Shown piece after piece: positions 35,687 to 44,260 of a stretch of 64,000 nt of DNA; position 1 is the stretch's first letter; every line of letters starts with the position of its first letter. The stretch is from assembly GCA_964620045.1 (NCBI GenBank), contig CAZUJL010000023.1:7780-71779 (forward strand). Reading direction: 5' to 3'. The stretch is from VFKU01 sp964620045 (GTDB taxonomy: Bacteria > Hydrogenedentota > Hydrogenedentia > Hydrogenedentales > GCA-2746185). Made by a program: the position numbers and the translations under genes. Below the pieces are notes generated by a model. That model did not search any database. It was not told where the DNA came from and worked only from the letters and a program-made list of their open reading frames with translations.

Positions 35687-36388
35687 ATGTTGCCGCCCAA
35701 TGCCATAGAAACCATCCGCCTCGGTGCAGGCATTCCATATGCCGACGCCCTCTCGCTGCAGCGTGCCCGGCGCGCGGCCGTCGAGACCGGCGAGTTGCCC
35801 GAGGCGATTTTTCTCCTCGAGCATGCTCCGGTGATTACGCTCGGTCGAAACGCGCATAGGTCGAATCTGCTGCTTGCGCCGGAATTGCTCGCGCAGCGCG
35901 GTGTCGCGGTCGCCGAAACGGATCGCGGCGGCGACGTGACGTATCACGGCCCCGGCCAACTCGTCGCGTATCCGATCGTCCACATCGAGCGTCGCGGACT
36001 CTCCATCACGGGCTATCTGCGCTTGTTGGAACAGGCGGTCATCGACACGCTCGCGGAATTCGGGGTCGAAGGCGGACGCCTCGAAGGCTACACGGGTGTG
36101 TGGGTAAACGGCGCAAAGGTGGCCGCGATTGGTGTCGGCGTTTACCGTGGTGTCACGTTCCACGGCACGGCGATCAACGTCGCGCCGGACATGACGCATT
36201 GGCAACTCATCGTTCCCTGCGGCATCGCGGACAAACCGGTGAGATCGCTGAAGCAGTTGCTCGGCACGCCGCCGTCGGTGGAGCGCGTTGGCGATGCGTT
36301 CACGCGCGCGTTCGCAACGAACGTAGGCCGCCCTGAATCTGTTGCGAGCGCTGGGCGGGGACAGGGCCCCGCCCCTACTAATACATAG
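35687..36388 (+). CDS. lipB: Octanoyl-[acyl carrier protein]-protein N-octanoyltransferase LipB
   Basis: A 233-residue transferase that moves octanoyl from ACP to lipoyl domains, the step before LipA. Motifs: RGGDVTYHGPGQLVAYP, the catalytic Lys in GAKVAAIGVGV and catalytic Cys in LIVPCGIADK. Homologues end soon after the helix containing AFTRAFAT; the last ~16 residues here (VASAGRGQGPAPTNT) are encoded by a GC-rich hairpin repeat. It lies 4 kb from lipA on the same strand, with minus-strand genes between. Confidence 0.94.
   Translation: MLPPNAIETIRLGAGIPYADALSLQRARRAAVETGELPEAIFLLEHAPVITLGRNAHRSNLLLAPELLAQRGVAVAETDRGGDVTYHGPGQLVAYPIVHIERRGLSITGYLRLLEQAVIDTLAEFGVEGGRLEGYTGVWVNGAKVAAIGVGVYRGVTFHGTAINVAPDMTHWQLIVPCGIADKPVRSLKQLLGTPPSVERVGDAFTRAFATNVGRPESVASAGRGQGPAPTNT
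36353..36374. repeat. GC-rich hairpin repeat inside the 3' end of lipB
   Basis: GGGCGGGG (36353-36360) and CCCCGCCC (36367-36374) form an 8-bp stem. Short palindromes of the type GGGGCGGGGCCCTGTCCCC are a common extragenic repeat in GC-rich environmental genomes. It has no T-tract, so it is not a classical terminator. Confidence 0.6.
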
Positions 36389-37238
36389 GTTCTTCGGTCG
36401 ATTTAAGCCAGGCCTCGATGCCGAGCGCGATCAGCGCGGGCACGGCGACCGCCGCCATGCGCACGAGTGCGGATTTCCATGGTCGATTGAAATGAAACCT
36501 GCGCTGCTCACCGAACCACAGTGCGAATGGCGCGCCCGCCAGCAACGCTGCGGACCAGATTGTCAGCTCGCCGAAGAAGTGTGAGCGCAGGATGAGTCCG
36601 AAATAGAGCGGCATGAGCGCCGTGAGTGCTCCCCCGCTCAATTTGATGCCCGATGCCCACCACGCGAGCACCACGGCCGCGCCACACGCCGCCGCGAGCG
36701 CGCCCGTCAATTGCCCCAACACGCCGGAGCCTGCGATGGTAAATGTGGCTGCGCCGATCGCGCACCATGCCCACAGGCTTAGCGGCAGTGAGGCTCCGCC
36801 GCGGTAGGACGCGATGCGTTCGGTCGAAAACCAGACGGCGGTTAGCAGGAGTGTGAGTCCACCGAGCCACGCGACGATTTCGTTCTGGCTCCACGTATTT
36901 TCGATTGGGCTCTGCAGCAGCGCGTAGCAGAGTCCGGCCGACACCGCAATCCGGATTGGCCAGACCGCATACCAGCGATCGCCCCAACTGCGTTGCGTGA
37001 CGCCGATGACGGCCAGCGCGAGCGCGATCCACGCCTGCCAGTCCGCCGACTGATCCGGCGGCATCGCGGGCCACGACAGCAGCAGCACGTGCGCCGCGAA
37101 GTACGCGCCCGCAAACGCAGGCGCACCGCCCCAATGCCCGCGCGCGTGGACGGATTTTCGCCGCCACGCGCGCCACGACATCAGGAAGAACACGCCGGCG
37201 ATGATTGCCGGAACGAGGATTGGCGTCCAGACTTTCAC
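36378..37238 (-). CDS. Polytopic membrane protein, unknown function
   Basis: A 286-residue protein with about eight to nine hydrophobic helices, starting with PILVPAIIAGVFFLMSW. Trp and Ala rich, with a conserved-looking SQNEIVAWLGGLTLLLTAVWFSTERIASY in the centre. Not assignable to a transporter family by eye. It overlaps the lipB end by 11 bases on the opposite strand and is probably cotranscribed with the YceI gene located just upstream. Confidence 0.75.
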   Translation of the reverse strand: MKVWTPILVPAIIAGVFFLMSWRAWRRKSVHARGHWGGAPAFAGAYFAAHVLLLSWPAMPPDQSADWQAWIALALAVIGVTQRSWGDRWYAVWPIRIAVSAGLCYALLQSPIENTWSQNEIVAWLGGLTLLLTAVWFSTERIASYRGGASLPLSLWAWCAIGAATFTIAGSGVLGQLTGALAAACGAAVVLAWWASGIKLSGGALTALMPLYFGLILRSHFFGELTIWSAALLAGAPFALWFGEQRRFHFNRPWKSALVRMAAVAVPALIALGIEAWLKSTEEPMY

Positions 37239-37253
37239 TGCGCCTCGCCGCGC

Positions 37254-37832
37254 TTACTTTTTCTTCTGGCCTTCGACGGAGATCGTGACTTCGATCCAAT
37301 GGCCAATGCCGCCTTCCTCCGCCACACCGTAGGTCATGCCGAACTCAGTACGATCGATCGTGAACTTTCCGTGGAAGCCGGACAGTTCGTTGCCGCGCGG
37401 GTCTTTGCCGTCTCCGATGTGGTCCACCGGCACGGTGATCGACTTGGTCTTGCCGAGGATTTGCAGGTCGCCGGTCACATCGAAGCTCTTGTCGCCGGTC
37501 TTTTTCCAGCTCGTGCTCTTGAACATCATCGTCGGAAACTCTTTCGTATTGAAAAAGTCCGGCCCCTTCAAATGACGATCGCGCGCTTCGTTGTGGGTGT
37601 TCACGCTCTCGGTCTGAATCGTCACGTCAACCGTCGAGGCTTCCGGTTTCGCCGCGTCAAAGTTGACGGTCCCCGCGATGTCGGTGAATTGCCCGTACGA
37701 ATAGCTTGCGCCCAGGTGGCGCACTTTGAACAGCGCGGTCGAATGCACCGGGTCGATCGTGTACTCCGCGCCAAACGCTCCGCCGCACACGGCCACTGCC
37801 GCGATGCACACGCCCATCAATTGCAAACGCAT
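37254..37832 (-). CDS. YceI-family periplasmic lipid-binding-like protein
   Basis: A 192-residue protein with a signal peptide (LMGVCIAAVAVCGGAFG). YTIDPVHSTALFKVRHLG, DVTIQTESVNTHNEARDRHLKGPDFFN and GFHGKFTIDRTEFGMTYG are diagnostic of the YceI fold, an eight-stranded lipocalin-like barrel that binds polyisoprenoid chains in structurally studied members. A polyprenyl synthetase gene (49408) is in the same window, but not adjacent. It is 15 bases upstream of the membrane-protein gene. Confidence 0.94.
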   Translation of the reverse strand: MRLQLMGVCIAAVAVCGGAFGAEYTIDPVHSTALFKVRHLGASYSYGQFTDIAGTVNFDAAKPEASTVDVTIQTESVNTHNEARDRHLKGPDFFNTKEFPTMMFKSTSWKKTGDKSFDVTGDLQILGKTKSITVPVDHIGDGKDPRGNELSGFHGKFTIDRTEFGMTYGVAEEGGIGHWIEVTISVEGQKKK

Positions 37833-38006
37833 ACTCCACCCTCCGGTTGGTTGTTGCTGTAAAACACCATTGTGGCAATCAAGGATTCAATGCACAAGCG
37901 CGCCTGGACTGCGGTGCCGGCGTGGTAGCGCTCTTCGGGAATGATCGCGCAAGTTGCGCAGGCCGCGGTCGTAGCTCACCATCTCGATCGTGTGCCCGCG
38001 CCAAGC

Positions 38007-38963
38007 TTATCCCCCGCTCGCGAGCAGCAGCGCTCCCACCAGCACGACGTCTTCGTTCAGTTCCGCCGACACGATTTCATAACGGTCGCGGTATGGTTCG
38101 AACACAAACTCGTTTACATACTGGCGCACGGGGCGCAGCAATACTTCGCCCAGCAGGCCGACGCCGCCGCCCACCGCGAAACGCTCCGGATGAATCAGCG
38201 TGATCGCGTTCGCCATGGCAAAGCCGAGTCGCCTCGCGAGCACATCGATGGCCGCGATCGCGAGGTCGTCGCCACGCGTCGCGGCTTCGCCGATCATGGC
38301 GCCGGTGACGTGTTCGGGCCGGCCGCCGGCGAGATCCAGCAGCGGCGTGCCGAGTTTCAGCGGCCGCACATGGAACTGATGTTCCAGCGCCCAGCCGCTG
38401 CAGCGGTCTTCGAGTTTTGGTGTGCCGGGGTGATGCTCGTCGCCGAGGTCGGGGATGCGCGTGTGCCCCATCTCGAACGCGCCGATGCCCTGGCCGTCGT
38501 GCAGCTTGCCATCGACAATGAGCGCGCCGCCGATGCCGCTGCCGACGTTCATATAGCAAAACGTCTTCGTGCCCCGGCCTGCGCCGCGCTTGTACTCGCC
38601 CCAGCCGGCCGCGTTCGAGTCGTTCGCGATGGTCGTGCGCAAGCCGGTCTTGCGTTCAAACCAAACGCGCAGCGGGAAATCATCCCATCCGCCGACCTGG
38701 TGTGACTTCAGCACGCGCCCGCTCGGCGTGTCGATCGGGCCACCGAAGCCTACGCCGACTTGTTCAATAATCCCGCCGAACTGCGAGGACTCGTGGCGCA
38801 ACTCGTCGATGGCACCGGGAAACCACGAGAGTATTCCCTCGGCGTCGGTTCCTTTGGGGACCGAGCCTCGCCGGCGGGCCAGAATCGTGCCGTCATAGCG
38901 CCCCAGCGCCGCCTGCAACTTCGTGCCGCCGATTTCCGCGGCGATAATCAGTCCGTTGCTCAT
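38007..38963 (-). CDS. ROK-family sugar kinase / regulator-like protein
   Basis: A 318-residue protein with the ASKHA fold. EIGGTKLQAALG is the phosphate-1 motif, FGGPIDTPSGRV and NDSNAAGWGEY follow, GSGIGGALIVDGKLH is the ROK signature region and GVGLLGEVLL the adenosine motif. The zinc-binding Cys cluster of many ROK proteins is reduced (EDRCSGWALEH). No N-terminal helix-turn-helix, so an N-acetylhexosamine-type kinase is more likely than a repressor. The ATG overlaps the stop of the sialidase-like gene by four bases. Confidence 0.88.
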   Translation of the reverse strand: MSNGLIIAAEIGGTKLQAALGRYDGTILARRRGSVPKGTDAEGILSWFPGAIDELRHESSQFGGIIEQVGVGFGGPIDTPSGRVLKSHQVGGWDDFPLRVWFERKTGLRTTIANDSNAAGWGEYKRGAGRGTKTFCYMNVGSGIGGALIVDGKLHDGQGIGAFEMGHTRIPDLGDEHHPGTPKLEDRCSGWALEHQFHVRPLKLGTPLLDLAGGRPEHVTGAMIGEAATRGDDLAIAAIDVLARRLGFAMANAITLIHPERFAVGGGVGLLGEVLLRPVRQYVNEFVFEPYRDRYEIVSAELNEDVVLVGALLLASGG

Positions 38964-40024
38964 TTTGCCCCGGCTTCAAGCACGACTTTTTCGTCGAACA
39001 CGGAATGATAGACCGTCGTGCGCTCGTTGGCCGTGTATACGACGTGGATGCGGCCATCCCTTGTCTGCAATGCAACAGGGTACGCGAAGTCTAAATTCCC
39101 CTCGCCGAGATTTACGCGGTGCGGATAGGTTTTGTCGTTGTCGGTCGAGATTGCAATCGTGAGCGGGTCGCGCGCGTTCATGCTGTTGTTGTATACGAGC
39201 AGCAGGTGGCCGTTCTGCAGCTTGATGAAGTCGGTCGCCGCGTTTGGATTGGGGAATGCCGAGTCCTTTCCCTTCGTCCACGTCCGCCCGCCGTCGTGTG
39301 ACTCCGCGCGGACAAGCCAGCCGTCAAATGTCGGGTCGTAGCCGCCACCGCGCCGCGCGTACATCACGAGGTAGTCGTCCGTGATCTGCACGGCGGACGG
39401 CTGCAGATTCCCTTGGCGCGAATAAATCCGCTCGCTCTCGGTCCACAGGTGGGTTTTCGGGTCATAGCGGAGGAACAGTGAGCAGGTCCGTTTGCCGACG
39501 ATCTCGCGGTCTGCGCCGGTCTCGTGATAAATGCCGAGCAGGTAGTTGCCGTCGTTCAACACGATCGGTCGCGAGCGCACCATCATGCCGGGCTCAAACG
39601 CCAGGACGAGGTTGTCGCTCCACGTCTGCGCGCCATCGCGCGAAATTTTCGCCATGATGCGCGAACTCGACCACGTGTCGCCGTAGCGCTGCACGTAAAA
39701 CAGCCACACGATGCCGTCCGGCGCTTCCCAGACGACGGGATTGCCCTCGCCGAGGAAGGGCGTATCCGCGATGATCTTCGGCTCGGTCCATTTAGTCGAG
39801 CCTTTGGCTAGGCGCATGCCCCAGACCTTGCTCTCGTCCTCGTATTCGCCGCCGCCGCCGTAGTACGCGAGGTACAGGTCGCCGTTTGCGAGTTCGGTGA
39901 ACGACGCGGGGTGTTTGTATTGGCCGGGGAACTCCGGACCGATCACGACCTCGGTCTGGATTCCGGCGGGCACGACGCCCAGAGACGACAAGGCAACAGC
40001 GAAGGAAAGAATGTTAGTCAGCAT
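38960..40024 (-). CDS. Secreted sialidase/BNR-repeat-like glycosidase
   Basis: A 354-residue protein with an N-terminal signal (ILSFAVALSSLGVVPAG) and a six-bladed-propeller pattern with Asp-box-like turns: SRDGAQTWSDN, HDGGRTWTKG, STDNDKTYPH. KHPASFTELANGDLYLAYYGGGG and YARRGGGYD are seen in exo-alpha-sialidase-like proteins of uncharacterised specificity. The catalytic Tyr/Glu/Arg triad cannot be assigned by eye. It is translationally coupled to the ROK gene, suggesting release outside and phosphorylation inside of one sugar. A perfect palindrome lies 35 bases upstream. Confidence 0.77.
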   Translation of the reverse strand: MLTNILSFAVALSSLGVVPAGIQTEVVIGPEFPGQYKHPASFTELANGDLYLAYYGGGGEYEDESKVWGMRLAKGSTKWTEPKIIADTPFLGEGNPVVWEAPDGIVWLFYVQRYGDTWSSSRIMAKISRDGAQTWSDNLVLAFEPGMMVRSRPIVLNDGNYLLGIYHETGADREIVGKRTCSLFLRYDPKTHLWTESERIYSRQGNLQPSAVQITDDYLVMYARRGGGYDPTFDGWLVRAESHDGGRTWTKGKDSAFPNPNAATDFIKLQNGHLLLVYNNSMNARDPLTIAISTDNDKTYPHRVNLGEGNLDFAYPVALQTRDGRIHVVYTANERTTVYHSVFDEKVVLEAGAK

Positions 40025-40058
40025 CCGCCCAGCATAATCGATACGCCCCCGGTGCGCT

Positions 40059-40072
40059 CAACTGTACAGTTG
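40059..40072 (-). promoter_or_regulatory. Candidate operator of the sialidase-ROK operon
   Basis: CAACTGTACAGTTG is a perfect 14-bp palindrome 35 bases before the sialidase ATG and overlaps TTGAGC, a possible -35 hexamer. Position and symmetry fit a repressor dimer site. It lies between this operon and the downstream gene at 40089-41126 on the same strand. Confidence 0.55.
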
Positions 40073-40088
40073 TTGGGTCAGGCGAGTA

Positions 40089-41126
40089 TTAGCGCAACGG
40101 ACCCTGGCCTTGACCGGCCGGAGGAGTGGGCGCGGACAACGCCGCGAGGGCTTCTTTTGTGCGCGGCTGATCGGGTTGCAGTTCGAGCGAGCGCGTGAAC
40201 ACCTGCCGCGCGCGCTCGGTGTCTCCCGCGCGCAGCGCCAGCGAACCCGCCATGTTCAGTGAGAACACATCGTCCGTGTGGAGTTTCAGCGCGTGCTCGA
40301 TTTCCATGCGCGCGTCGTCGAGAAACCCACAGCGCACGGCAATCCCCGCGAGCGCGCGATACGCGGCGGGATCTTCCGATACCGCGGGACGGTCTCGCCG
40401 ATACACGAGATACGCTTCGCGCAGGCGCGCCTCCACGACATTGGGGTCGACCTGCGCGCCACTTGTCTGCAGCGCTGTGAGGGCGGCTTCGGTTTCGGTG
40501 GGCGCGCCTTTGACGAGCGCGACCTTGGCGATTCCCATCAGCGCGCGGGGATTGGCCGGGTCCGCCTCGCGTGCCGCCGCGTAACGCTTGCCGGCGATGT
40601 CGTAGGCCGCGCCTTTCCAGCTTATGTCGCCGCGCGCGGCTTCGATGTCTGCCAGCGATACCGCGCCGGGATTCGAGCGCGCAAGTTGCTCGGCGCGATC
40701 CAGTGGCTCTGCCGCGCGCGCAAGATATCGTCCGCCTGCCTCGACGAAATTCCGGCCCGCGCGGTACCACAGCGTGGCATCTTCGGGGCGCAATTTAGCC
40801 GCGCGCAAGAAGGCTTCGCCGGCGAGATCGGTGTCGCGCAGCCGATCACACACATCCGCGAATTCAATGAGCAGGTCGACGTCGTTGCTTTGATCGGCGC
40901 GTGCCGACAAAAACCGATCGCGTGCGGATGCAAAGGCATACTCGGCCTGCTTTGCTGCGTCCGCGGATTCTTGTGCCTTGCCTTGCTGCTGCAGCGCGAG
41001 CATTTGCTGCACGGTGACCTGCGCTTCGGCCGCGGCCGCGCGCGCGTCCTCGACCGAAACCTGCGCCTCACACCCCGCCAGCATCAGGCCTGCACACACG
41101 AGAGGAAGAATGCGAAAGCGATTCAT
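40089..41126 (-). CDS. TPR-repeat lipoprotein
   Basis: A 345-residue protein whose signal peptide ends in LMLAGC (lipobox). A coiled-coil-prone N-terminal part (EDARAAAAEAQVTVQQMLALQQ) is followed by tetratricopeptide repeats: AEYAFASARDRFLSARADQS, AGEAFLRAAKLRPEDATLWY, KRYAAAREADPANPRALMG, ARMEIEHALKLHTDDVFSLN and ARQVFTRSLELQPDQP. TPR lipoproteins usually scaffold envelope complexes. It follows hflX by three bases, so the two are cotranscribed. Confidence 0.86.
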   Translation of the reverse strand: MNRFRILPLVCAGLMLAGCEAQVSVEDARAAAAEAQVTVQQMLALQQQGKAQESADAAKQAEYAFASARDRFLSARADQSNDVDLLIEFADVCDRLRDTDLAGEAFLRAAKLRPEDATLWYRAGRNFVEAGGRYLARAAEPLDRAEQLARSNPGAVSLADIEAARGDISWKGAAYDIAGKRYAAAREADPANPRALMGIAKVALVKGAPTETEAALTALQTSGAQVDPNVVEARLREAYLVYRRDRPAVSEDPAAYRALAGIAVRCGFLDDARMEIEHALKLHTDDVFSLNMAGSLALRAGDTERARQVFTRSLELQPDQPRTKEALAALSAPTPPAGQGQGPLR

Positions 41127-41129
41127 CGT

Positions 41130-42863
41130 TTAGCTCGCGCTGCGGATGTCGCCGGCTTCAGGCTCATCGTGTTCGTCCGCGCCGGCCAGTGTCGCCACGG
41201 GCGGCCAGAAGTGATTTTCGATGGCCTGAAGCAAGGGATGGAAGGTTGCGCGATCGAGCGCGGAAATCGGAATGCCGTGGTATTTGGTCACCAGTGCTTC
41301 GAGCGTCTCCGGATTGCACTTGTCGGCCTTGTTCAGCAGCACCACGACGGCCTTGCGCCCCAGATCGAGTTCGCCGAGCAGGCGCACGACTTCCTTGTAG
41401 TGGTCATCCACTTCCGGGTGCGACGAATCGAGCACGTGCAGCAGCAGCGACGACGGCACGATTTCTTCGAATGTCGTTTTGAACGCCTCCATCAACTCGG
41501 GCGGCAATTTACGAATGAAGCCTACGGTGTCCGTGATGATGATCTCGCGTTCTTCGGGAAACCGCAGGCGCCGCGATACCGGATTCAGTGTCGCGAACAT
41601 TTCCTGCTCCGCGCGCACGGTGCTCTTGGTCAGGTTGTTGAGCAGCGTCGATTTGCCGGCGTTCGTGTAGCCGACGATCGACACACTCGGCACTTCGCGC
41701 TCGGTGCGTTCCCGGCGCCGCAAGCGGCGACGTTCGCCCAGCTTGTCGATTTCACGCTTCAACAGCGTGATGCGATCCTTCGCGCGGCGCGAATCGATTT
41801 CCAGCTTTGTTTCACCGGGACCGCGGCCGCCGATACCGCCTGTCAGGCGCGACATGCCGGTGTGTTTCATGCTCAGGAAGGGCAACGTGTAGCGCAACTG
41901 CGCCAGCTCGACCTGGATCTGGCCTTCGCGGGTTTCCGCGCGTTGCGCAAAGATGTCGAGGATGACCTGCGTGCGGTCGAGGATTTTCAGGTCCGTCACA
42001 TCCGCCAGGCCCTTCACCTGCGCCGGCGTGATGTTTAGGTCGAACACGATGGTCTCGGCCCCCACTTGCATGGCCTTGATCACGATTTCGCGCAGCTTGC
42101 CCTTACCGACGATGTACTTCGGATCGATACGCCGGCGCTGCATCTCGCGGTGCACGACCTGAATGCCCGCGCTCTCGCACAGCTCGCACATTTCCGCCAT
42201 GGACTCTTCCATGCCGGTGCGGCTTGCGTCGGAGATGTGCACGACCACGGCCCGCATGCGGCCCGAGCCCGAGGCGTAGCCCTTGTGCACGCGCGTGAAC
42301 TCGCGCTCGAGTGCGTTGATCGTTTCGGTGAAGTCGTCCGCGAGGCGATGCACGTCCTGCGGCGGCTCAATGCGATACGGTTCACCTTCCGCGTTGTTCG
42401 GCAGCAGATATGCCGAATGTACGGGGCCTGGCAGACCGTCCTCTTTCACTTCGATCGCGGCGACCGTATCCAAGCGCAGCAATGCCAAGTCGGTCAGGTC
42501 GTCGTCGTCGAGGCCTTCGGCCTGCAAATGGGTGTGCACGAGACGTAGGCCGCACAGACGATCGCGGCCCTGGCGGTATGCGCTGAGATCCGGCAGGAAA
42601 ATCCGGTGCGCGTCCCCCACCACTGCTTCACGTACGTGTCCGCGCCGATCGATGAGCAGGCCGATCTGCCGGTGGATGTCCAGAGACACCTCGGTCAGGC
42701 CGCGCGCGAGTTCGGGGCTAATCAGGTAGTCGGCCGGGGTCCGGCGGGACGCAAACTTGTCGAGGCGCTTGAGTTCCTGCGCCTTCAGACCATTCGTATT
42801 GCCACAGACGTGGATAAATATGCTCCGCCGCCGCGCCCCCGCGGGCCCAAACGCCCATGGCAC
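41130..42863 (-). CDS. hflX: GTPase HflX, with an extended N-terminal region
   Basis: A 577-residue GTPase, longer than the ~430-residue E. coli form because of an N-terminal domain of the kind seen in many non-proteobacterial HflX proteins (CGNTNGLKAQELKRL, HTHLQAEGLDDDDLTDLALL). The HflX GTP-binding-associated part carries DPKYIVGKGKLREI and GRGPGETKLEIDSRR; the G domain has GYTNAGKSTLLN (G1), DTVGFIRKLP (G3) and NKADKCN (G4). HflX binds ribosomes and splits or rescues stalled ones under stress. Start is a GTG at 42863; no strong Shine-Dalgarno is visible. Confidence 0.95.
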   Translation of the reverse strand: MPWAFGPAGARRRSIFIHVCGNTNGLKAQELKRLDKFASRRTPADYLISPELARGLTEVSLDIHRQIGLLIDRRGHVREAVVGDAHRIFLPDLSAYRQGRDRLCGLRLVHTHLQAEGLDDDDLTDLALLRLDTVAAIEVKEDGLPGPVHSAYLLPNNAEGEPYRIEPPQDVHRLADDFTETINALEREFTRVHKGYASGSGRMRAVVVHISDASRTGMEESMAEMCELCESAGIQVVHREMQRRRIDPKYIVGKGKLREIVIKAMQVGAETIVFDLNITPAQVKGLADVTDLKILDRTQVILDIFAQRAETREGQIQVELAQLRYTLPFLSMKHTGMSRLTGGIGGRGPGETKLEIDSRRAKDRITLLKREIDKLGERRRLRRRERTEREVPSVSIVGYTNAGKSTLLNNLTKSTVRAEQEMFATLNPVSRRLRFPEEREIIITDTVGFIRKLPPELMEAFKTTFEEIVPSSLLLHVLDSSHPEVDDHYKEVVRLLGELDLGRKAVVVLLNKADKCNPETLEALVTKYHGIPISALDRATFHPLLQAIENHFWPPVATLAGADEHDEPEAGDIRSAS

Positions 42864-42926
42864 TGCGGCGCGGCCGGTCCGATCAATTTACCGCTGAGAG
42901 GCCTGGGCCTTCAACACGGCAGGCGC

Positions 42927-43922
42927 TTAGGCCTGCAGCATCACGCGGCGGATGATTTTCTGCGTCTCGACGGCGTCGAGCGTCTTCTGCGCGCGGCGGA
43001 TTTCGCCGGTGTCCATGCGTTCCAGTTTCTTCCACAGGATGGACAGGTTGCCGATGGCAATCTGCGCCGCATGGCTCGGCTCGACCCGGTTCGTCAGGAT
43101 GTCGAGCACGACATAGCCCTTGTGCTTGAAGAGCTTGAGGTAGTACAGCGCCTCCATCAGCTCCCACATGTGCAAGGTGCCCGGAATCATGCCGTCGTCT
43201 GCCTGGCCGTAGCCTTCGGAGAAGTAGATTTTGAACAGTTTGTTCGCGCGGCTCAGGAATGCGATCGAGTCGCCGGGATTTTCACCCGCCATCATCGCGT
43301 GGTTGAAGTTCATCGACACGCCGACGTTCTTCATCGCGATTTCCTGGCACAACGACAGGGACTTGCCCACGGTGCCGACCGTCAACGACTGGCGCGGATC
43401 GCGCGGCTTGTAGGCGATCGCGACGTTGATGTCCGGCGAGGCGTACTTCGCAATTGTCTTAATCGACGAAATCACCGTGTTCCACTGGATCGTGTAGTCC
43501 ACCTGGAACGGATAATCGAAACCGTCCGTGAACAGATTGAGCGTCACTTCGGTCGTGCCGAGCACGCGCGCATAGTCGACTGCCTTGCGACCTTCGTCGA
43601 TCGCGGCGTTGCGCGTCTTGGGGTGCTGGCTGCCGAAGGCGCCGAGCGCAAACCGGCGATCGCGCGCCAAGTTCGCAATCACGCCCGAGCACTGCAGGTT
43701 GTAGTCCTTCAGGATCCGCTTTACTTCTTTTGCGGGGTATTCCTGCGTGATATCGGTTTGCTCGACTTCAACCGCCTTGATGCCCTTGAGCTTGGACGCC
43801 GCCGAGATTTTTTCCTGCAGGCGCGGCTCGTCGCGATACCCCTCGCGGCAGAACTTGTCCGCGGCGTTGGAAAACACGCTGAGGTTCACGCTGAATTTTA
43901 GTGACATGCCTTGTTCGGTCAT
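42927..43922 (-). CDS. Xylose-isomerase-like TIM-barrel protein
   Basis: A 331-residue AP-endonuclease-2/xylose-isomerase-type barrel: KFSVNLSVFSNAADKFCREGY at the start, VEVEQTDITQEYP, VTLNLFTDGFDYPFQVDY, NVGVSMNFNHAMMAGENP and KLFKIYFSEGYGQADDG, with acidic residues that would bind metal. Family members are isomerases or epimerases of sugars and inositols. Predicted to be transcribed from a near-consensus promoter 124 bases upstream, with a long leader. Its substrate is unknown. The gene ends 63 bases before hflX on the same strand. Confidence 0.85.
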   Translation of the reverse strand: MTEQGMSLKFSVNLSVFSNAADKFCREGYRDEPRLQEKISAASKLKGIKAVEVEQTDITQEYPAKEVKRILKDYNLQCSGVIANLARDRRFALGAFGSQHPKTRNAAIDEGRKAVDYARVLGTTEVTLNLFTDGFDYPFQVDYTIQWNTVISSIKTIAKYASPDINVAIAYKPRDPRQSLTVGTVGKSLSLCQEIAMKNVGVSMNFNHAMMAGENPGDSIAFLSRANKLFKIYFSEGYGQADDGMIPGTLHMWELMEALYYLKLFKHKGYVVLDILTNRVEPSHAAQIAIGNLSILWKKLERMDTGEIRRAQKTLDAVETQKIIRRVMLQA

Positions 43923-44045
43923 TGATATGTGCTTTCCTTACGAATCCCTGAGAAACGAGTCAATGCGACGGCGGGAACGTCTACTGACCCCCGGTCGTGG
44001 GGTCCGTCGCCTGTGGTGCCGGAGAGGCAGCCAAATTCGGAGCGT

Positions 44046-44074
44046 ATTTTAGTCAAGATGTTAACAAATGTCAA
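44046..44074 (-). promoter_or_regulatory. Near-consensus sigma70 promoter of the xylose-isomerase-like gene
   Basis: On the minus strand TTGACA (44069-44074), a 17-base spacer and TAAAAT (44046-44051). Predicted start near 44038 gives a leader of about 115 nt, with a hairpin GACCCC/GGGGTC at 43986-44004. This is one of the strongest promoters in the window. Confidence 0.8.
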
Positions 44075-44206
44075 TAGAAATCGATGCCTTGGCCCGTTCT
44101 ATCCCATTGCAGGGCCAGAAGTTCCGCCGTCTCTACTAAAACGTTTGCGCTCCCTCCAAATCACACCATAGCGCCAATTTAATACGGGTAAAACACTCGA
44201 AAAGGC

Positions 44207-44260
44207 AAAAAAAAGGGGCGAGTGCATGGCAGCGGGGGAACTACCTAATATGCACTCGCC
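44207..44260 (-). terminator. Intrinsic terminator of the predicted small RNA
   Basis: GGCGAGTGCAT and ATGCACTCGCC form an 11-bp stem; on the minus strand it is followed by CC and eight T (44207-44214). This is the most canonical terminator in the window. Confidence 0.85.

Noticed and set aside
36353..36374. Rho-independent terminator of lipB
   Set aside because: A perfect stem but no T-tract on either strand within the expected distance; treated as a repeat.
40278..42038. Plus-strand frame of 586 codons, the longest antisense frame
   Set aside because: It runs across the TPR lipoprotein and hflX genes; hflX G-motifs are unmistakable on the other strand, and the plus-strand product is low-complexity Arg/His/Gln.
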